Positions 44,299 through 53,481 of a DNA stretch of 62,297 nucleotides are shown here, one piece after another. The stretch's first letter is position 1. Each line of letters opens with the position of its first letter. The notes below the pieces were generated by a model that saw only the letters and a list, made by a program, of their open reading frames with translations, was not told the DNA's origin and ran no database searches. The stretch lies in contig NZ_FRFE01000028.1 in NCBI RefSeq assembly GCF_900143695.1, positions 1 through 62,297 of the forward strand, written 5' to 3'. This DNA is from Desulfopila aestuarii DSM 18488. Its GTDB lineage: Bacteria > Desulfobacterota > Desulfobulbia > Desulfobulbales > Desulfocapsaceae. The translations under genes and the position numbers were made by a program.

Positions 44299-46968
44299 AT
44301 GGCACAGAACGAAGAGAAGCTGTTGAGCAAGGGATATGAGTTTTCCGAGGTCGAGGAAAAATGGCTGCGGAAATGGGAGGAGGAGAAATGTTTCTCGGCG
44401 AAGATGGAAGAGGGGAAACCCTCTTTTTCTGTTGTCATACCTCCGCCCAACGTGACTGGCGTTCTCCATGTCGGTCATGCCCTGAACAACACCCTTCAGG
44501 ATATTATGGTGCGGTACCACCGCATGTGCGGTGACAACACCCTCTGGGTTCCCGGCACCGATCACGCCGGAATTGCTACCCAGAACGTCGTCGAGCGGCA
44601 GCTGGCCCTCGAAGGCAAAGGCCGTCATGACCTGGGTCGTGATGCCTTTATCGAAAAGGTCTGGGAGTGGCGTCAGGAGAAGGGCGGTACCATCATCAAC
44701 CAGCTGCGCAAGCTTGGTGCCTCCTGCGACTGGGAACGCGAACGGTTCACCATGGATGAGGGGCTTTCTTCTGCGGTGCGCGAAGTTTTTGTCCGACTTT
44801 ATAAAGAAGGGTTGATCTATAAAGGCGACTATATCGTCAACTGGTGTCCGCGTTGTCATACGGCGCTTGCCGATGACGAGGTTGAGCATGAGGATACCAA
44901 GGGTAAACTCTATCATATCCGTTACCCCTATGCCGACGGTTCGGGTTCTGTCGTTGTTGCCACGACCAGGCCGGAGACCATGCTGGGTGATACCGCGGTG
45001 GCCGTGCATCCAGATGACGAACGGTATGCCCACTTAGGTGATATCGGTATCCGGTTGCCTCTCACCGATAGGGTAATCCCTGTGGTGTTTGACCATCATG
45101 TCCAGAAAGATTTCGGTACCGGTGCCCTGAAGGTGACCCCGTCCCACGATCGGGATGACTACGAAATCGGCATCCGTCACAGCCTGCCGTTGTTGAAGGT
45201 TATGGACGATAAAGGCGTCATGAACGAGGCGGCCGGAAAATATGCCGGTCTCGACCGCTTCGCCGCCCGCAGAAAAGTCGTCGAAGACCTGAAAGAGCAG
45301 GGCTATCTGGTGGAGATTGAAGATTACGACCATGCCCTTGGTCTCTGCTATCGCTGCAAGACCGTCATTGAACCGACCACCTCACTGCAATGGTTTGTGT
45401 CAGTGCGTCCGCTGGCTGACAAGGCGGTGGCGGCCGTGAAAGAGGGGCGTATTAACCTCTACCCGAAGACCTGGTATAACACCTTCTACAGTTGGATGGA
45501 TAATATTCGCGACTGGTGTATTTCCCGTCAGATCTGGTGGGGGCACCGCATTCCTGCCTGGACATGTGAAGAGTGTGGGGCCTTGATTGTCGAATCCACT
45601 GACCCGACCAGCTGCCCGAAATGTTCTTCGGCTAAACTGGTGCAGGAAAACGACGTGCTTGACACCTGGTTCTCCTCGGCGCTCTGGCCCTTTTCCACAA
45701 TGGGCTGGCCTGAGAACACCAAGGAACTTGCGACCTTTTATCCGACTTCGGTACTGGTCACGAGTTTTGATATTCTCTTTTTCTGGGTTGCCCGCATGAT
45801 GATGATGGGTATCCACTTCATGGACGAGGTGCCGTTCAAAGACGTTTATCTGCATGCCCTGGTGCGCGATAAGCACGGCAAAAAGATGTCCAAGTCCACC
45901 GGCAATGTTATCGATCCGTTGGAGGTTATGGCGCAATACGGAACCGATGCCATGCGGTTCACCCTTACCGCTTTTGCCGCGCAGGGCCGCGAGATCAAGC
46001 TCGACGAAGACCGGATCGAGGGCTATCGCCACTTCATCAACAAGATCTGGAACGCCGCCCGTTTCGCCCTGATGCATGTCAGTGACGGTGATGAATCGGT
46101 CAAGGATGTTGTAAACGATCCAAAATCGCTACCGCTGGTGCACCAGTGGATTTTAAGCCGGACGGCAACGACCATTGACGCTGTACGCAACGGGCTTGAC
46201 GAGTACCATTTCAATGATGTCGCTTCCTCTAACTATCAGTTTATCTGGGGCGAATTCTGTGACTGGTATGTGGAATGGATTAAAGCGGATCTGTTCAGCG
46301 ACGATGCAACCGCCAAAAATCAGGCGCGCGGAGTACTGTTGACCGTGCTCGAAACCGTTCTCAAACTGATTCACCCTATCACCCCGTTTGTGACCGAAGA
46401 GATTTGGAGTGCCTTACCCGGAGAGCGTTCGCCACTGATGACCACAGAATTTCCCGAGCGTCAGGAAGGTTGGAAGAATCCAGAGGTTGAGGCGCAGATG
46501 GACCTACTGATGGGGGTTATTACCGGCATTAGAAATATCAGAAGCGAAGCCGAAGTGCATCCTTCCAATAAAATCGACGCCTTTATCAACTGTCCGGATG
46601 CAGGGCAACGCGAGTTGCTCGGTAGCTTCACCAGGGCGATCTCCGATATGACGAGATTGAAGTCGTTTACCGTGCAGGAAAAAGGTGAAAAACCGGACGA
46701 CGCCGCCACCTATATTTTTAAGGATCTTGAAATATTTGTGCCGCTCATGGGGCTTATCGATGTGGCCGCAGAGTTGGAAAAGCTTGGCAGGGAACGAAAA
46801 AAAGTGGAGGGCAAGCTGAAGCAGATCAACGGTAAGCTGGGCAACGACAAGTTTCTGGCGAACGCTCCTGAAGCAGTTGTGGCCAAGGTGCGTGAGGAGA
46901 AAGACGAGCTTGATGCCAAGTTGGCGACCATTGCCGAAGCAGAACAGCGGCTGAAGAGTATCGGCTGA
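44299..46968 (+). CDS. valS: Valyl-tRNA synthetase
   Basis: An 889-residue class I aminoacyl-tRNA synthetase charging tRNA-Val. HIGH-type motif HVGH (57-60, in PPNVTGVLHVGHALNN), an editing domain (about 180-330, TTRPETMLGDTAVAVHP), and KMSKS in HGKKMSKSTGN (near residue 530) identify it. The zinc-binding segments CYRCKT and CEECG...CPKCS are present. The C-terminal coiled coil characteristic of ValS is seen at about 820-889 (ELEKLGRERKKVEGKLKQINGKL). No strong ribosome-binding site precedes this ATG, but the N terminus aligns well with the family. nadC follows 11 bases downstream. Confidence 0.97.
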   Translation: MAQNEEKLLSKGYEFSEVEEKWLRKWEEEKCFSAKMEEGKPSFSVVIPPPNVTGVLHVGHALNNTLQDIMVRYHRMCGDNTLWVPGTDHAGIATQNVVERQLALEGKGRHDLGRDAFIEKVWEWRQEKGGTIINQLRKLGASCDWERERFTMDEGLSSAVREVFVRLYKEGLIYKGDYIVNWCPRCHTALADDEVEHEDTKGKLYHIRYPYADGSGSVVVATTRPETMLGDTAVAVHPDDERYAHLGDIGIRLPLTDRVIPVVFDHHVQKDFGTGALKVTPSHDRDDYEIGIRHSLPLLKVMDDKGVMNEAAGKYAGLDRFAARRKVVEDLKEQGYLVEIEDYDHALGLCYRCKTVIEPTTSLQWFVSVRPLADKAVAAVKEGRINLYPKTWYNTFYSWMDNIRDWCISRQIWWGHRIPAWTCEECGALIVESTDPTSCPKCSSAKLVQENDVLDTWFSSALWPFSTMGWPENTKELATFYPTSVLVTSFDILFFWVARMMMMGIHFMDEVPFKDVYLHALVRDKHGKKMSKSTGNVIDPLEVMAQYGTDAMRFTLTAFAAQGREIKLDEDRIEGYRHFINKIWNAARFALMHVSDGDESVKDVVNDPKSLPLVHQWILSRTATTIDAVRNGLDEYHFNDVASSNYQFIWGEFCDWYVEWIKADLFSDDATAKNQARGVLLTVLETVLKLIHPITPFVTEEIWSALPGERSPLMTTEFPERQEGWKNPEVEAQMDLLMGVITGIRNIRSEAEVHPSNKIDAFINCPDAGQRELLGSFTRAISDMTRLKSFTVQEKGEKPDDAATYIFKDLEIFVPLMGLIDVAAELEKLGRERKKVEGKLKQINGKLGNDKFLANAPEAVVAKVREEKDELDAKLATIAEAEQRLKSIG

Positions 46969-46979
46969 GAGGTAATAGA

Positions 46980-47816
46980 ATGGACCGAAATCTGTTGCGT
47001 CGTCAGCTGAAAGCTTTTCTGGCCGAGGATATCGGACGCGGCGACCTGACCAGCGAGTCAATTTTTGTGGTTGGTGAAATAGGGCGTGCCCGCCTGGTTG
47101 CCCGTGAGCCTTTTGTGGCGGCTGGTGTGGGTAATATTGCCGCTGAGGTCTTCTGGGTGCAGAACAAGGCAATAGAGGTGATCGACCCGGTGGCCGAAGG
47201 AAGTTTACTTCAGCCCGGTGACACCCTTATGACAGTGAGCGGGCCGGTTGTCGATCTGTTGAAAGCCGAACGGGTGGCTTTGAATCTGGTGCAGCGACTC
47301 TCCGGTATCGCCACCATAACTTCGCGCTTTGTCGAGGCGGTTGCCGGTACCAGGGTACGCATTACCGATACCCGTAAAACCACGCCTGGACTCCGGATGA
47401 TGGAAAAATACGCCGTCCAGGTCGGCGGGGGCTCAAACCATCGTTTCAACCTTACCGATGGCGTTCTTATTAAAGATAACCATATTGCGGCCTGCGGCTC
47501 GATTACCGAGGCGGTTCGGCGCGTTCGTCACAAGGCTCCGCACACCATCAGGATTGAGGTCGAAACAGACACGCTCGAACAGGTGGATGAGTGCCTTGCC
47601 TGCGGAGTGGATATCATCATGCTCGATAATATGTCCTGTGAAACCATGACAAAAGCGGTTCAGAAAATCAATGGACGCGCCTTGGTTGAGGCATCCGGCG
47701 GGGTTAATCTTTCAACGGTTGCGGCAATTGCAGCGACCGGTGTTGACATCATTTCAGTCGGTGCTTTGACCCATTCTGCTCCCTCCTGCGATATCGGGAT
47801 GGACTGGTCCCAATGA
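46980..47816 (+). CDS. nadC: Nicotinate-nucleotide pyrophosphorylase (quinolinate phosphoribosyltransferase)
   Basis: A 278-residue enzyme making nicotinate mononucleotide from quinolinate and PRPP in de novo NAD synthesis. Signatures: FLAEDIGRGDLTSESIF, ERVALNLVQRLSGIAT, ITDTRKTTPGLRMMEKYAV, GGGSNHRFNLTDGVLIKDNH, IEVETDTLEQ, IIMLDNM, and VEASGGVNLSTV. The length is standard and all motifs are intact. GAGAGGTAATAG separates it from the valS stop by 11 bases, so both genes share an mRNA; the valS-nadC pairing is seen in other Desulfobacterota, as I recall. Confidence 0.96.
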   Translation: MDRNLLRRQLKAFLAEDIGRGDLTSESIFVVGEIGRARLVAREPFVAAGVGNIAAEVFWVQNKAIEVIDPVAEGSLLQPGDTLMTVSGPVVDLLKAERVALNLVQRLSGIATITSRFVEAVAGTRVRITDTRKTTPGLRMMEKYAVQVGGGSNHRFNLTDGVLIKDNHIAACGSITEAVRRVRHKAPHTIRIEVETDTLEQVDECLACGVDIIMLDNMSCETMTKAVQKINGRALVEASGGVNLSTVAAIAATGVDIISVGALTHSAPSCDIGMDWSQ

Positions 47817-47977
47817 CATGTTTTGGGCGATGAAAGGTGATCTTGTTTATCTGACTGATAATATTGCTTGATTATTGCCGTGGAAGTATGCGATAGTGGA
47901 GGAAATTCTATTGTCAGGTACTTTTTTCCGGCGGAGCCGATAATCTCAGGAACCGAGAACAGAAAAGGGAAGATCTC

Positions 47978-48745
47978 ATGCGTTGTCCAAAATGTGGATT
48001 TATTTCGTTCGACTATCTTGAAACCTGTCTGAAGTGTAAGAAAGACATCCAGAGCACTTCGGAAAACCTGCACGGCTCCGTGTTCAATGTGGCGGCCCCA
48101 ACGTTTCTGAAATTTAATACAGAACCTGAGGCCGAAGAGTTTGAGCTGGACGAGGCCTTCGTCGACGATGGTGACGTTTTCGACGATGAGGAAATCCGTG
48201 ATCCGGATCTGGATATACTCATTGAAGATGAAGCAGAAACCAATGAGAGCCAGATAGAGGACGAGGACGAAGACGTTGCGATCAGTATGGCTGGTGAGGG
48301 CGATGATGATGGGGAAATCGCTTTTCAACTTGGCGATTTTGATGAGGATGCCGACCTGGCCGATTTTGACGATGTGGATGAGACTGCACCTGCCAAAGCG
48401 ATGAATATCGAGCTGCCGGACGAACTGAACGACATGTCGGACCTCGAACCTCCCCCGGTTCTGAAAGCAGTGGAGGAAGATGCATTTACTGGAAGCGACG
48501 ATGATCTCGACCTGGACCTTGACCTCGATCTGAACCTCGGCGATGAGGAACTGGGAGCGATTGCGGAAGAGGCCAAGAGCGTCGATCTTGCCGATCTGTC
48601 TCTGAAAGATCTCGACTTCGATATTGAAGAGGAAGTTCCGGCTACTCAGGAGAAAGTAGCCAAAAGAAAGATCAATCTTGACGAGGACCTGGACTTCGAG
48701 CTTGATCTGGGCGACCTGAAACTCGACGATGACGATAAATTCTGA
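47978..48745 (+). CDS. Zinc-ribbon protein with a very acidic repetitive tail
   Basis: A 255-residue protein. The N terminus has a zinc ribbon, MRCPKCGFISFDYLETCLKCK (given here as two CxxC pairs: CPKC and CLKC). The rest is dominated by Asp, Glu and Leu, with alternating Asp-Leu runs around residues 168-185 and again near the C terminus (LDEDLDFELDLGDLKL). No membrane span or catalytic motif is present. This design occurs in deltaproteobacterial genomes but has no assigned function; it might bind basic proteins, metals or RNA polymerase components. Good ribosome-binding potential (GGGAAGATCTC) is seen upstream. It lies just before the tRNA-Phe gene. Confidence 0.7.
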   Translation: MRCPKCGFISFDYLETCLKCKKDIQSTSENLHGSVFNVAAPTFLKFNTEPEAEEFELDEAFVDDGDVFDDEEIRDPDLDILIEDEAETNESQIEDEDEDVAISMAGEGDDDGEIAFQLGDFDEDADLADFDDVDETAPAKAMNIELPDELNDMSDLEPPPVLKAVEEDAFTGSDDDLDLDLDLDLNLGDEELGAIAEEAKSVDLADLSLKDLDFDIEEEVPATQEKVAKRKINLDEDLDFELDLGDLKLDDDDKF

Positions 48746-48774
48746 GGTGACCAGAAAAAGAGGGGAAAAACCTG

Positions 48775-48803
48775 TTGACACCCTCCAAAATTCTGTGTAA
48801 ATA
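48775..48803 (+). promoter_or_regulatory. Sigma-70-type promoter of tRNA-Phe
   Basis: TTGACA (48775-48780), a 17-base spacer, and TAAATA (48798-48803). The tRNA begins 28 bases after the -10 box. Confidence 0.75.
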
Positions 48804-48831
48804 AGCCTCTCCAAAACGCGCTAAACGCGGT

Positions 48832-48909
<78 letters not shown>

Positions 48910-48917
48910 CGATTCAA

Positions 48918-48952
48918 CAAAACCCGTTACAGAAATTCTGTAACGGGTTTTG
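48918..48952 (+). terminator. Terminator directly after tRNA-Phe/attL
   Basis: A perfect 15-bp stem, CAAAACCCGTTACAG and CTGTAACGGGTTTTG with loop AAATT. It lies just inside the island, so the tRNA now ends on an element-supplied terminator; a different one follows attR. Confidence 0.85.
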
Positions 48953-49106
48953 TGCTTTCGGAGGTACTCCAGAGACTATCTTTGCACCCCACTGGTGGCT
49001 TTTTGAATCTCTCACCAGGGCCACACGGATTTCCAGTCCTTATGCTCTTGTACCTTCCTTTGTACCCCTACCGCATTTTCTCTCACCCCCACGGGAGGAC
49101 TAGAAG

Positions 49107-50447
49107 ATGCGAGTACCGTCATACTGCTTTAAGAGCAATGGCAAGCAGCCGGTTTATTATTTCCGCATGAAGGTCCCAAAAGACCTCCAGCCGATCCTTC
49201 GCCGCACCGAACTCAAGAAATCTCTCAAGACCGAGGACAGGAAGGCCGCATTCCGCCTCTGCCGACAGTACGTTACCACCGCCGAGCGACACTTTGCAGA
49301 GTTACGACTTAGATTATTCCAGGCAGCCTTGGACAGTAATACTACGTCCGGCAACCTTGATCAGCTCCAGCTGCCACAGACGATCGCAGGACCGACCACT
49401 AGCGCACTCATTCATCCACCCCCACGGGTGGAACCAGAACAGATCACGATGAGCCGGTTGATCGAGCTGTACGTCAAGGAAGAGACGAGCAAGCGAGGTC
49501 ACGATATTGCGTCTGGTCTGGAGAAGAATCTCCTGCGATTCATGGAGATCGTTGGCGATAAGCCAATCAGCCATTACACCGTCGAGGATCGCCAGAAGTA
49601 CCGCGACGTGCTCATGAGGATACCTAAGCGAATCAATGGGGCCAGATATAAGGATCAATTAATAACGGCCATCCTGAAGCGAGAATACCCACCTGAGCAA
49701 CGCTTGAGCATCACCAGTGTCAACCACCGATTGAATGATACCGCTACCTTCTTAAACTGGTGCGTAAAGAGTGGATTGATAGCAAGCCATCCTTTCAGTA
49801 ATGCGGTCATAAAAAAGAAAACGCCTACAGACAAGGAACGGTTGGCATTGTCTGATGCTGAGATTAAAAAGATTCTTGAAAATCTCCCTGAGGACCAGAG
49901 GTCTCTTTCTATGTGCATATTTCTGAGCAGCTTTAGTGGATTACGTCAATCTGAGGTTGCCTCCCTCGATGCGGCCGACATCATTAACCGTGATGGCATC
50001 TGGTGTATCGATGTCAATAACCGTGGTGACAAGCGACTGAAAAGTAAGAACGCCAGACGATTAATACCTGTGCATCCGGTGTTGTTGAAATCTGGATTAG
50101 TCGAGTATGCAAGGTCACAAACGGGCGTCAAACTTTTTCCGGACATCAAACCGTACCGTGGAAAGTATGGTCACCAGGTCAGCAAGGATTTTGCAAAATT
50201 TCGCCGTTCGCTTGGTATCAGTGGGAGCGGTCAGACTTTCCACGGCATTCGCCACTCCGTAATTTCGAAGCTTTGGTCTGCCGGAATCCCTGAAGCACAT
50301 GTCGCCGCCGTGGTTGGCCATCAGCGTGGAGAGCGTGAGTCATATATCCGGTATGCCAAGAAAAATGACCTGAGACCGCTTGTAGCTGCTGTAGAGGCCA
50401 TCGATTATGGAACTATTAAACTACCATCATGGATGACCAAGAAATAG
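49107..50447 (+). CDS. int: Tyrosine-type site-specific integrase
   Basis: A 446-residue phage-type integrase. Residues about 1-70 resemble the DUF6538-type N-terminal segment (FRMKVPKDLQPILRRTELKKSL), a SAM-like core-binding domain spans about 115-225, and the catalytic domain about 245-420. Catalytic residues: Arg280 (SGLRQSEVA), His379 and Arg382 (FHGIRHS), His405 (GHQRG) and nucleophile Tyr416 (or Tyr413) in ESYIRYAK. It should recombine the 45-bp att core in the tRNA-Phe gene. GGAGG lies 8 bases before the ATG. Being adjacent to attL and pointing inward is normal for such islands. No excisionase was recognised. Confidence 0.94.
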   Translation: MRVPSYCFKSNGKQPVYYFRMKVPKDLQPILRRTELKKSLKTEDRKAAFRLCRQYVTTAERHFAELRLRLFQAALDSNTTSGNLDQLQLPQTIAGPTTSALIHPPPRVEPEQITMSRLIELYVKEETSKRGHDIASGLEKNLLRFMEIVGDKPISHYTVEDRQKYRDVLMRIPKRINGARYKDQLITAILKREYPPEQRLSITSVNHRLNDTATFLNWCVKSGLIASHPFSNAVIKKKTPTDKERLALSDAEIKKILENLPEDQRSLSMCIFLSSFSGLRQSEVASLDAADIINRDGIWCIDVNNRGDKRLKSKNARRLIPVHPVLLKSGLVEYARSQTGVKLFPDIKPYRGKYGHQVSKDFAKFRRSLGISGSGQTFHGIRHSVISKLWSAGIPEAHVAAVVGHQRGERESYIRYAKKNDLRPLVAAVEAIDYGTIKLPSWMTKK

Positions 50448-50557
50448 CACATGCATGGTAGGTTTCTTCAAATATATTCTGAGAAGTATTTGATTAATAA
50501 CTGTTGGACAAGAAAAGCCACTACACGGGAGTGGCTTTTCTGAACGGAAAATACCGA

Positions 50558-50896
50558 TCACATGCTGGGCATGATGAGCTCTCTCATATGTTTCAATAGG
50601 TGCGGGCAAACCGCGTCTTGTCGAATGTGACCCCATACGAATCCGTACGGTGTTTCAAAAATGATTTCCTCAGCATCTTTTTGAAGTACGTCAGCTAACT
50701 CCGCAGAAACAGTGTACCAGTTAGATACTGATTTCCAAGCCTCGACGTCGTTTAATGAGTATTCACAGGCTCTGGCTATTTGCGAGGCGATTTCGCTTGC
50801 ATGATTGAATTCAGATTCGATGTGTTGTTTATTTATTTCATGATGAACATGCTGATTCAAAAACACCCTCATTTCGGCAATTATACTTTCTAGCAT
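50558..50896 (-). CDS. Hypothetical island protein
   Basis: A 112-residue protein of no recognised family, with a helical N-terminal half (NKQHIESEFNHASEIASQIARA) and a more mixed C terminus (FETPYGFVWGHIRQDAVCPH). A good ribosome-binding site, GGGAGACAG, precedes the ATG, supporting a real gene. It is convergent with the integrase and lies downstream of the inverted repeat at 51204-51277. A role in regulation or immunity is possible but unsupported. Confidence 0.6.
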   Translation of the reverse strand: MLESIIAEMRVFLNQHVHHEINKQHIESEFNHASEIASQIARACEYSLNDVEAWKSVSNWYTVSAELADVLQKDAEEIIFETPYGFVWGHIRQDAVCPHLLKHMRELIMPSM

Positions 50897-51203
50897 ATCT
50901 GTCTCCCTTGTCTAAATTCATCTTGTTGAGACCTGGCACGGATTACAAATGTGTAAGCTTGTATTGTAAGAAAGCCTTTTTTTGTTTTATCTTCAGTAAG
51001 GAAAAGATTGAACATCGCAGGATTAAAGTGTACCGATAGGCACTCCACTATGCAGAGTAAACAGCAGGAAAATGGTCATGACACAGGCTTACTCTGTTGC
51101 TGATGAAATGTACTCCAACTACATGTGGCGTGGTGTTTCTTTATGAAAATGATGAAAAGTGCGAAAAGTGTGCTTTATCATCAAGACTTAAAGGTCTATT
51201 AAA

Positions 51204-51277
51204 AATGTGAAAAGGGTGAAATGTATAATAAATATAATATATTAAATTTATTATACATTTCACCCTTTTTACACATT
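51204..51277. repeat. 30-bp AT-rich inverted repeat; candidate replication or control site
   Basis: AATGTGAAAAGGGTGAAATG followed by TATAATAAAT (51204-51233) is complementary to 51246-51277 with a single extra base pair out of register. Nearby 51150-51180 contains spaced copies of GAAAAGTG. The 493-base gap 50897-51389 has no other gene. It lies just past the end of the primase-polymerase gene, so an element origin is possible, though a strong bidirectional terminator is the simpler reading. Confidence 0.5.
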
Positions 51278-51389
51278 TCAAAGCTAGATACAGTAAAGCA
51301 CCTTTCAACAACAACACCCACATGTAGAGCTGTGTGTGTCATCGATGTAAAATATTAAAGCACTTTTCATCAAAGATATAGGCCGCGTG

Positions 51390-53411
51390 TTATGCTTTTC
51401 CGGCTCTACAAAGCCGGGAAAGAAGAGATCCTTTTGGAATGGACCAGTACCGTTTGCCGTCGACCTGCTTTTTGACAATACATAGTTGTTTCGAGGCTCT
51501 TGATATAGTGGACTCCGTGAAGTCATGGTCGGCAAATGCGGCCCTTACGTCATCGGCCAGTCGTTCTCTGCCATCAATCAATTGTTCCAGCAAAATGTCC
51601 CGGCACCGATCAACTTGGGTCATGGATGCTTTATCTGTTTCATAACCTCCTTCAGACCTAAAGAGAACAGGTGCGGAGCCAGGGTACTGGCCAACGATAA
51701 TTTCGTCACCAACTTGCATGGCACGCAGGTTGCTCTTGGATACTACAAGCTTTCTTGCAAAATAGCAGTCATCCATCTCTTTAATCTCCCATGTCATTAC
51801 CGCTGCACCAGGGATCAGGGCAGACCCAAAGATCCGCGCTTGCCCCTTGCCTTCACCCTTGTTGTTGTGATGAAGCAGTAAAACAGTACAACCAAGCGTG
51901 GCGGTGACCGTGTTAAAAAACATTGCTGCACCGCCAACTGCACCCTGATTGAGATCCCCAGCGGTTGCAGCAAGCAACGAATCAATAATGACCATTGCAG
52001 CGGGCTTGCCGATTGCATTGATGTTGTTAAGGAAAACCAAAAGCTCATGCAGGTGTTTCTCGTTATATAGAGAAAACTGTGTGGCAGGACGTACAACCCG
52101 AAACAGTTCTGGCTGTATTGTCATCAATTGCCTTTTCTCGTTGATGTCACCGGCTTTACCTTCTAAATTTAGATAGATAACGGGTAATCCAGTTTCAGTA
52201 ATTACCCGGTCGGCGATCAACACGGAAGCAGTTGTTTTGCCATTGCCGGCAGGTCCATGCATCAAAATAAATTTGCAAGCTGGAACTACATTAGGAATCA
52301 ACCATTCTTCTCGTTCCACGATTTGCATATCGTCTTCGAATAAAAACATTGACGAAGGAGAGGTTGAGGTTGAGTTTGAGTGATCCGGTTTTTCCTGCTC
52401 GGAAGTGACATCTTCAAGATTGACACGTTGGGGCGTGATTTCTGCTCGCACACCACAGAGTGTTTCAATCCTTTCTAAAGATTGTAAAAGAAGTTTTTGA
52501 GATTCGGTTTCAAGTTTTTCGACCACCGACCCCATCCCTATCATTTCGGACCCTTCTTCCAACCTTTGAATGGTTCGTTCAAGCAGATAAGCCGTTCTGT
52601 CATGTCCATAGTTACCGCCAAAAGCCATCTCAAAGGCGAGGTGCCACAAAGATTCATCTTGTAAGTTCAGGACACCGATAACGTAATGGGCCAAAGCGTA
52701 ATCGATTAATTCTCCGTCGATATCCTTATCCCTGTAAGATTTGTACAAAATTGAAGATATTGTGCCCAAGGCTAAAAGAATCTTGACCATTTTACTGTCA
52801 ATGAACTTCAATAGCTCAGATTTCTGGACCTTGCGGATGTGATCTCCTAAATTTTCCAAATCGATATTATCTACAAATCTATAAAGATCCAGTACAAACG
52901 AAGGTGGGGCTACGGCGTTATAGCCTCCGTGGCCACCCTGACATAGGATTTCAATGCCATAATGTCCTTTACTGTCCAGATGGTGCAGGTCGATTCCTAC
53001 CTGCACTTTCTGGGTTATCGGTTCATCAAGAAACACCCAAATGTGACGGCCACGATGATTGCCGCCAGTATCAACCATTAATGAAGGACCAAACTCTACC
53101 TCAAATGTGCTGATAATTGCTCTTCGTAAGGCTGAACTGACTGGATCATTCCCAGCAAGGTCCAAATCAATAACACAAAAATGCCCTATCGGGGTTGGTA
53201 TACCTGTGAGCAAACCACAATTATTGTTCTCATGGAACTGGTATGGGCCATGGTCAAGATGCTGCCAAGCTGTCACTGCCGGTCGTTTTTCACCTGCAAG
53301 CAAGGGGATTGGGTGTAAGCCAATCTTTCTGTACGCCCTAACATGTAGAAATGTTGAGTTATTGTCATTGTTTTTTTTGGATTCAATTTTTGAGCGTAGC
53401 AATAGAGTCAT
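51390..53411 (-). CDS. Primase-polymerase fused to RepA/KaiC-like ATPase (island replication protein)
   Basis: A 673-residue replication protein. The N-terminal prim-pol domain (about 25-200) shows the metal-binding pair Asp82 and Asp84 in CVIDLDLAG and the conserved His123 in GRHIWVF. After a helical linker comes a RecA-fold ATPase (about 370-570): Walker A GPAGNGKTT (386-394) and Walker B MVIIDSLL with Asp477, then VLLLHHNNKG, typical of RepA-type helicases. The C terminus (about 600-673) looks like a winged helix (ADDVRAAFADHDFTESTISRASKQL). Such proteins prime and unwind plasmid, phage and satellite origins. AGGAGATT precedes the ATG. The 225-residue gene lies 70 bases upstream on the same strand. 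Confidence 0.88.
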   Translation of the reverse strand: MTLLLRSKIESKKNNDNNSTFLHVRAYRKIGLHPIPLLAGEKRPAVTAWQHLDHGPYQFHENNNCGLLTGIPTPIGHFCVIDLDLAGNDPVSSALRRAIISTFEVEFGPSLMVDTGGNHRGRHIWVFLDEPITQKVQVGIDLHHLDSKGHYGIEILCQGGHGGYNAVAPPSFVLDLYRFVDNIDLENLGDHIRKVQKSELLKFIDSKMVKILLALGTISSILYKSYRDKDIDGELIDYALAHYVIGVLNLQDESLWHLAFEMAFGGNYGHDRTAYLLERTIQRLEEGSEMIGMGSVVEKLETESQKLLLQSLERIETLCGVRAEITPQRVNLEDVTSEQEKPDHSNSTSTSPSSMFLFEDDMQIVEREEWLIPNVVPACKFILMHGPAGNGKTTASVLIADRVITETGLPVIYLNLEGKAGDINEKRQLMTIQPELFRVVRPATQFSLYNEKHLHELLVFLNNINAIGKPAAMVIIDSLLAATAGDLNQGAVGGAAMFFNTVTATLGCTVLLLHHNNKGEGKGQARIFGSALIPGAAVMTWEIKEMDDCYFARKLVVSKSNLRAMQVGDEIIVGQYPGSAPVLFRSEGGYETDKASMTQVDRCRDILLEQLIDGRERLADDVRAAFADHDFTESTISRASKQLCIVKKQVDGKRYWSIPKGSLLSRLCRAGKA

Positions 53412-53481
53412 AAGAGAATCTCCTTATGTAACAGACGCCCCAGGACGGCTAAAGCCGTCCTGGGAGTATTAGATGTAGGTG

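Noticed and set aside
48480-48545. Short tandem-like repeat of Asp-Leu codons considered as a CRISPR or minisatellite
   Set aside because: Units are irregular, two codons long and in frame within the acidic protein, so it is coding low complexity. No CRISPR array was seen anywhere in the window.
51141-51323. Possible 60-residue protein across the AT-rich inverted repeat
   Set aside because: Its sequence is just the inverted repeat translated; no ribosome-binding site and strongly biased composition.
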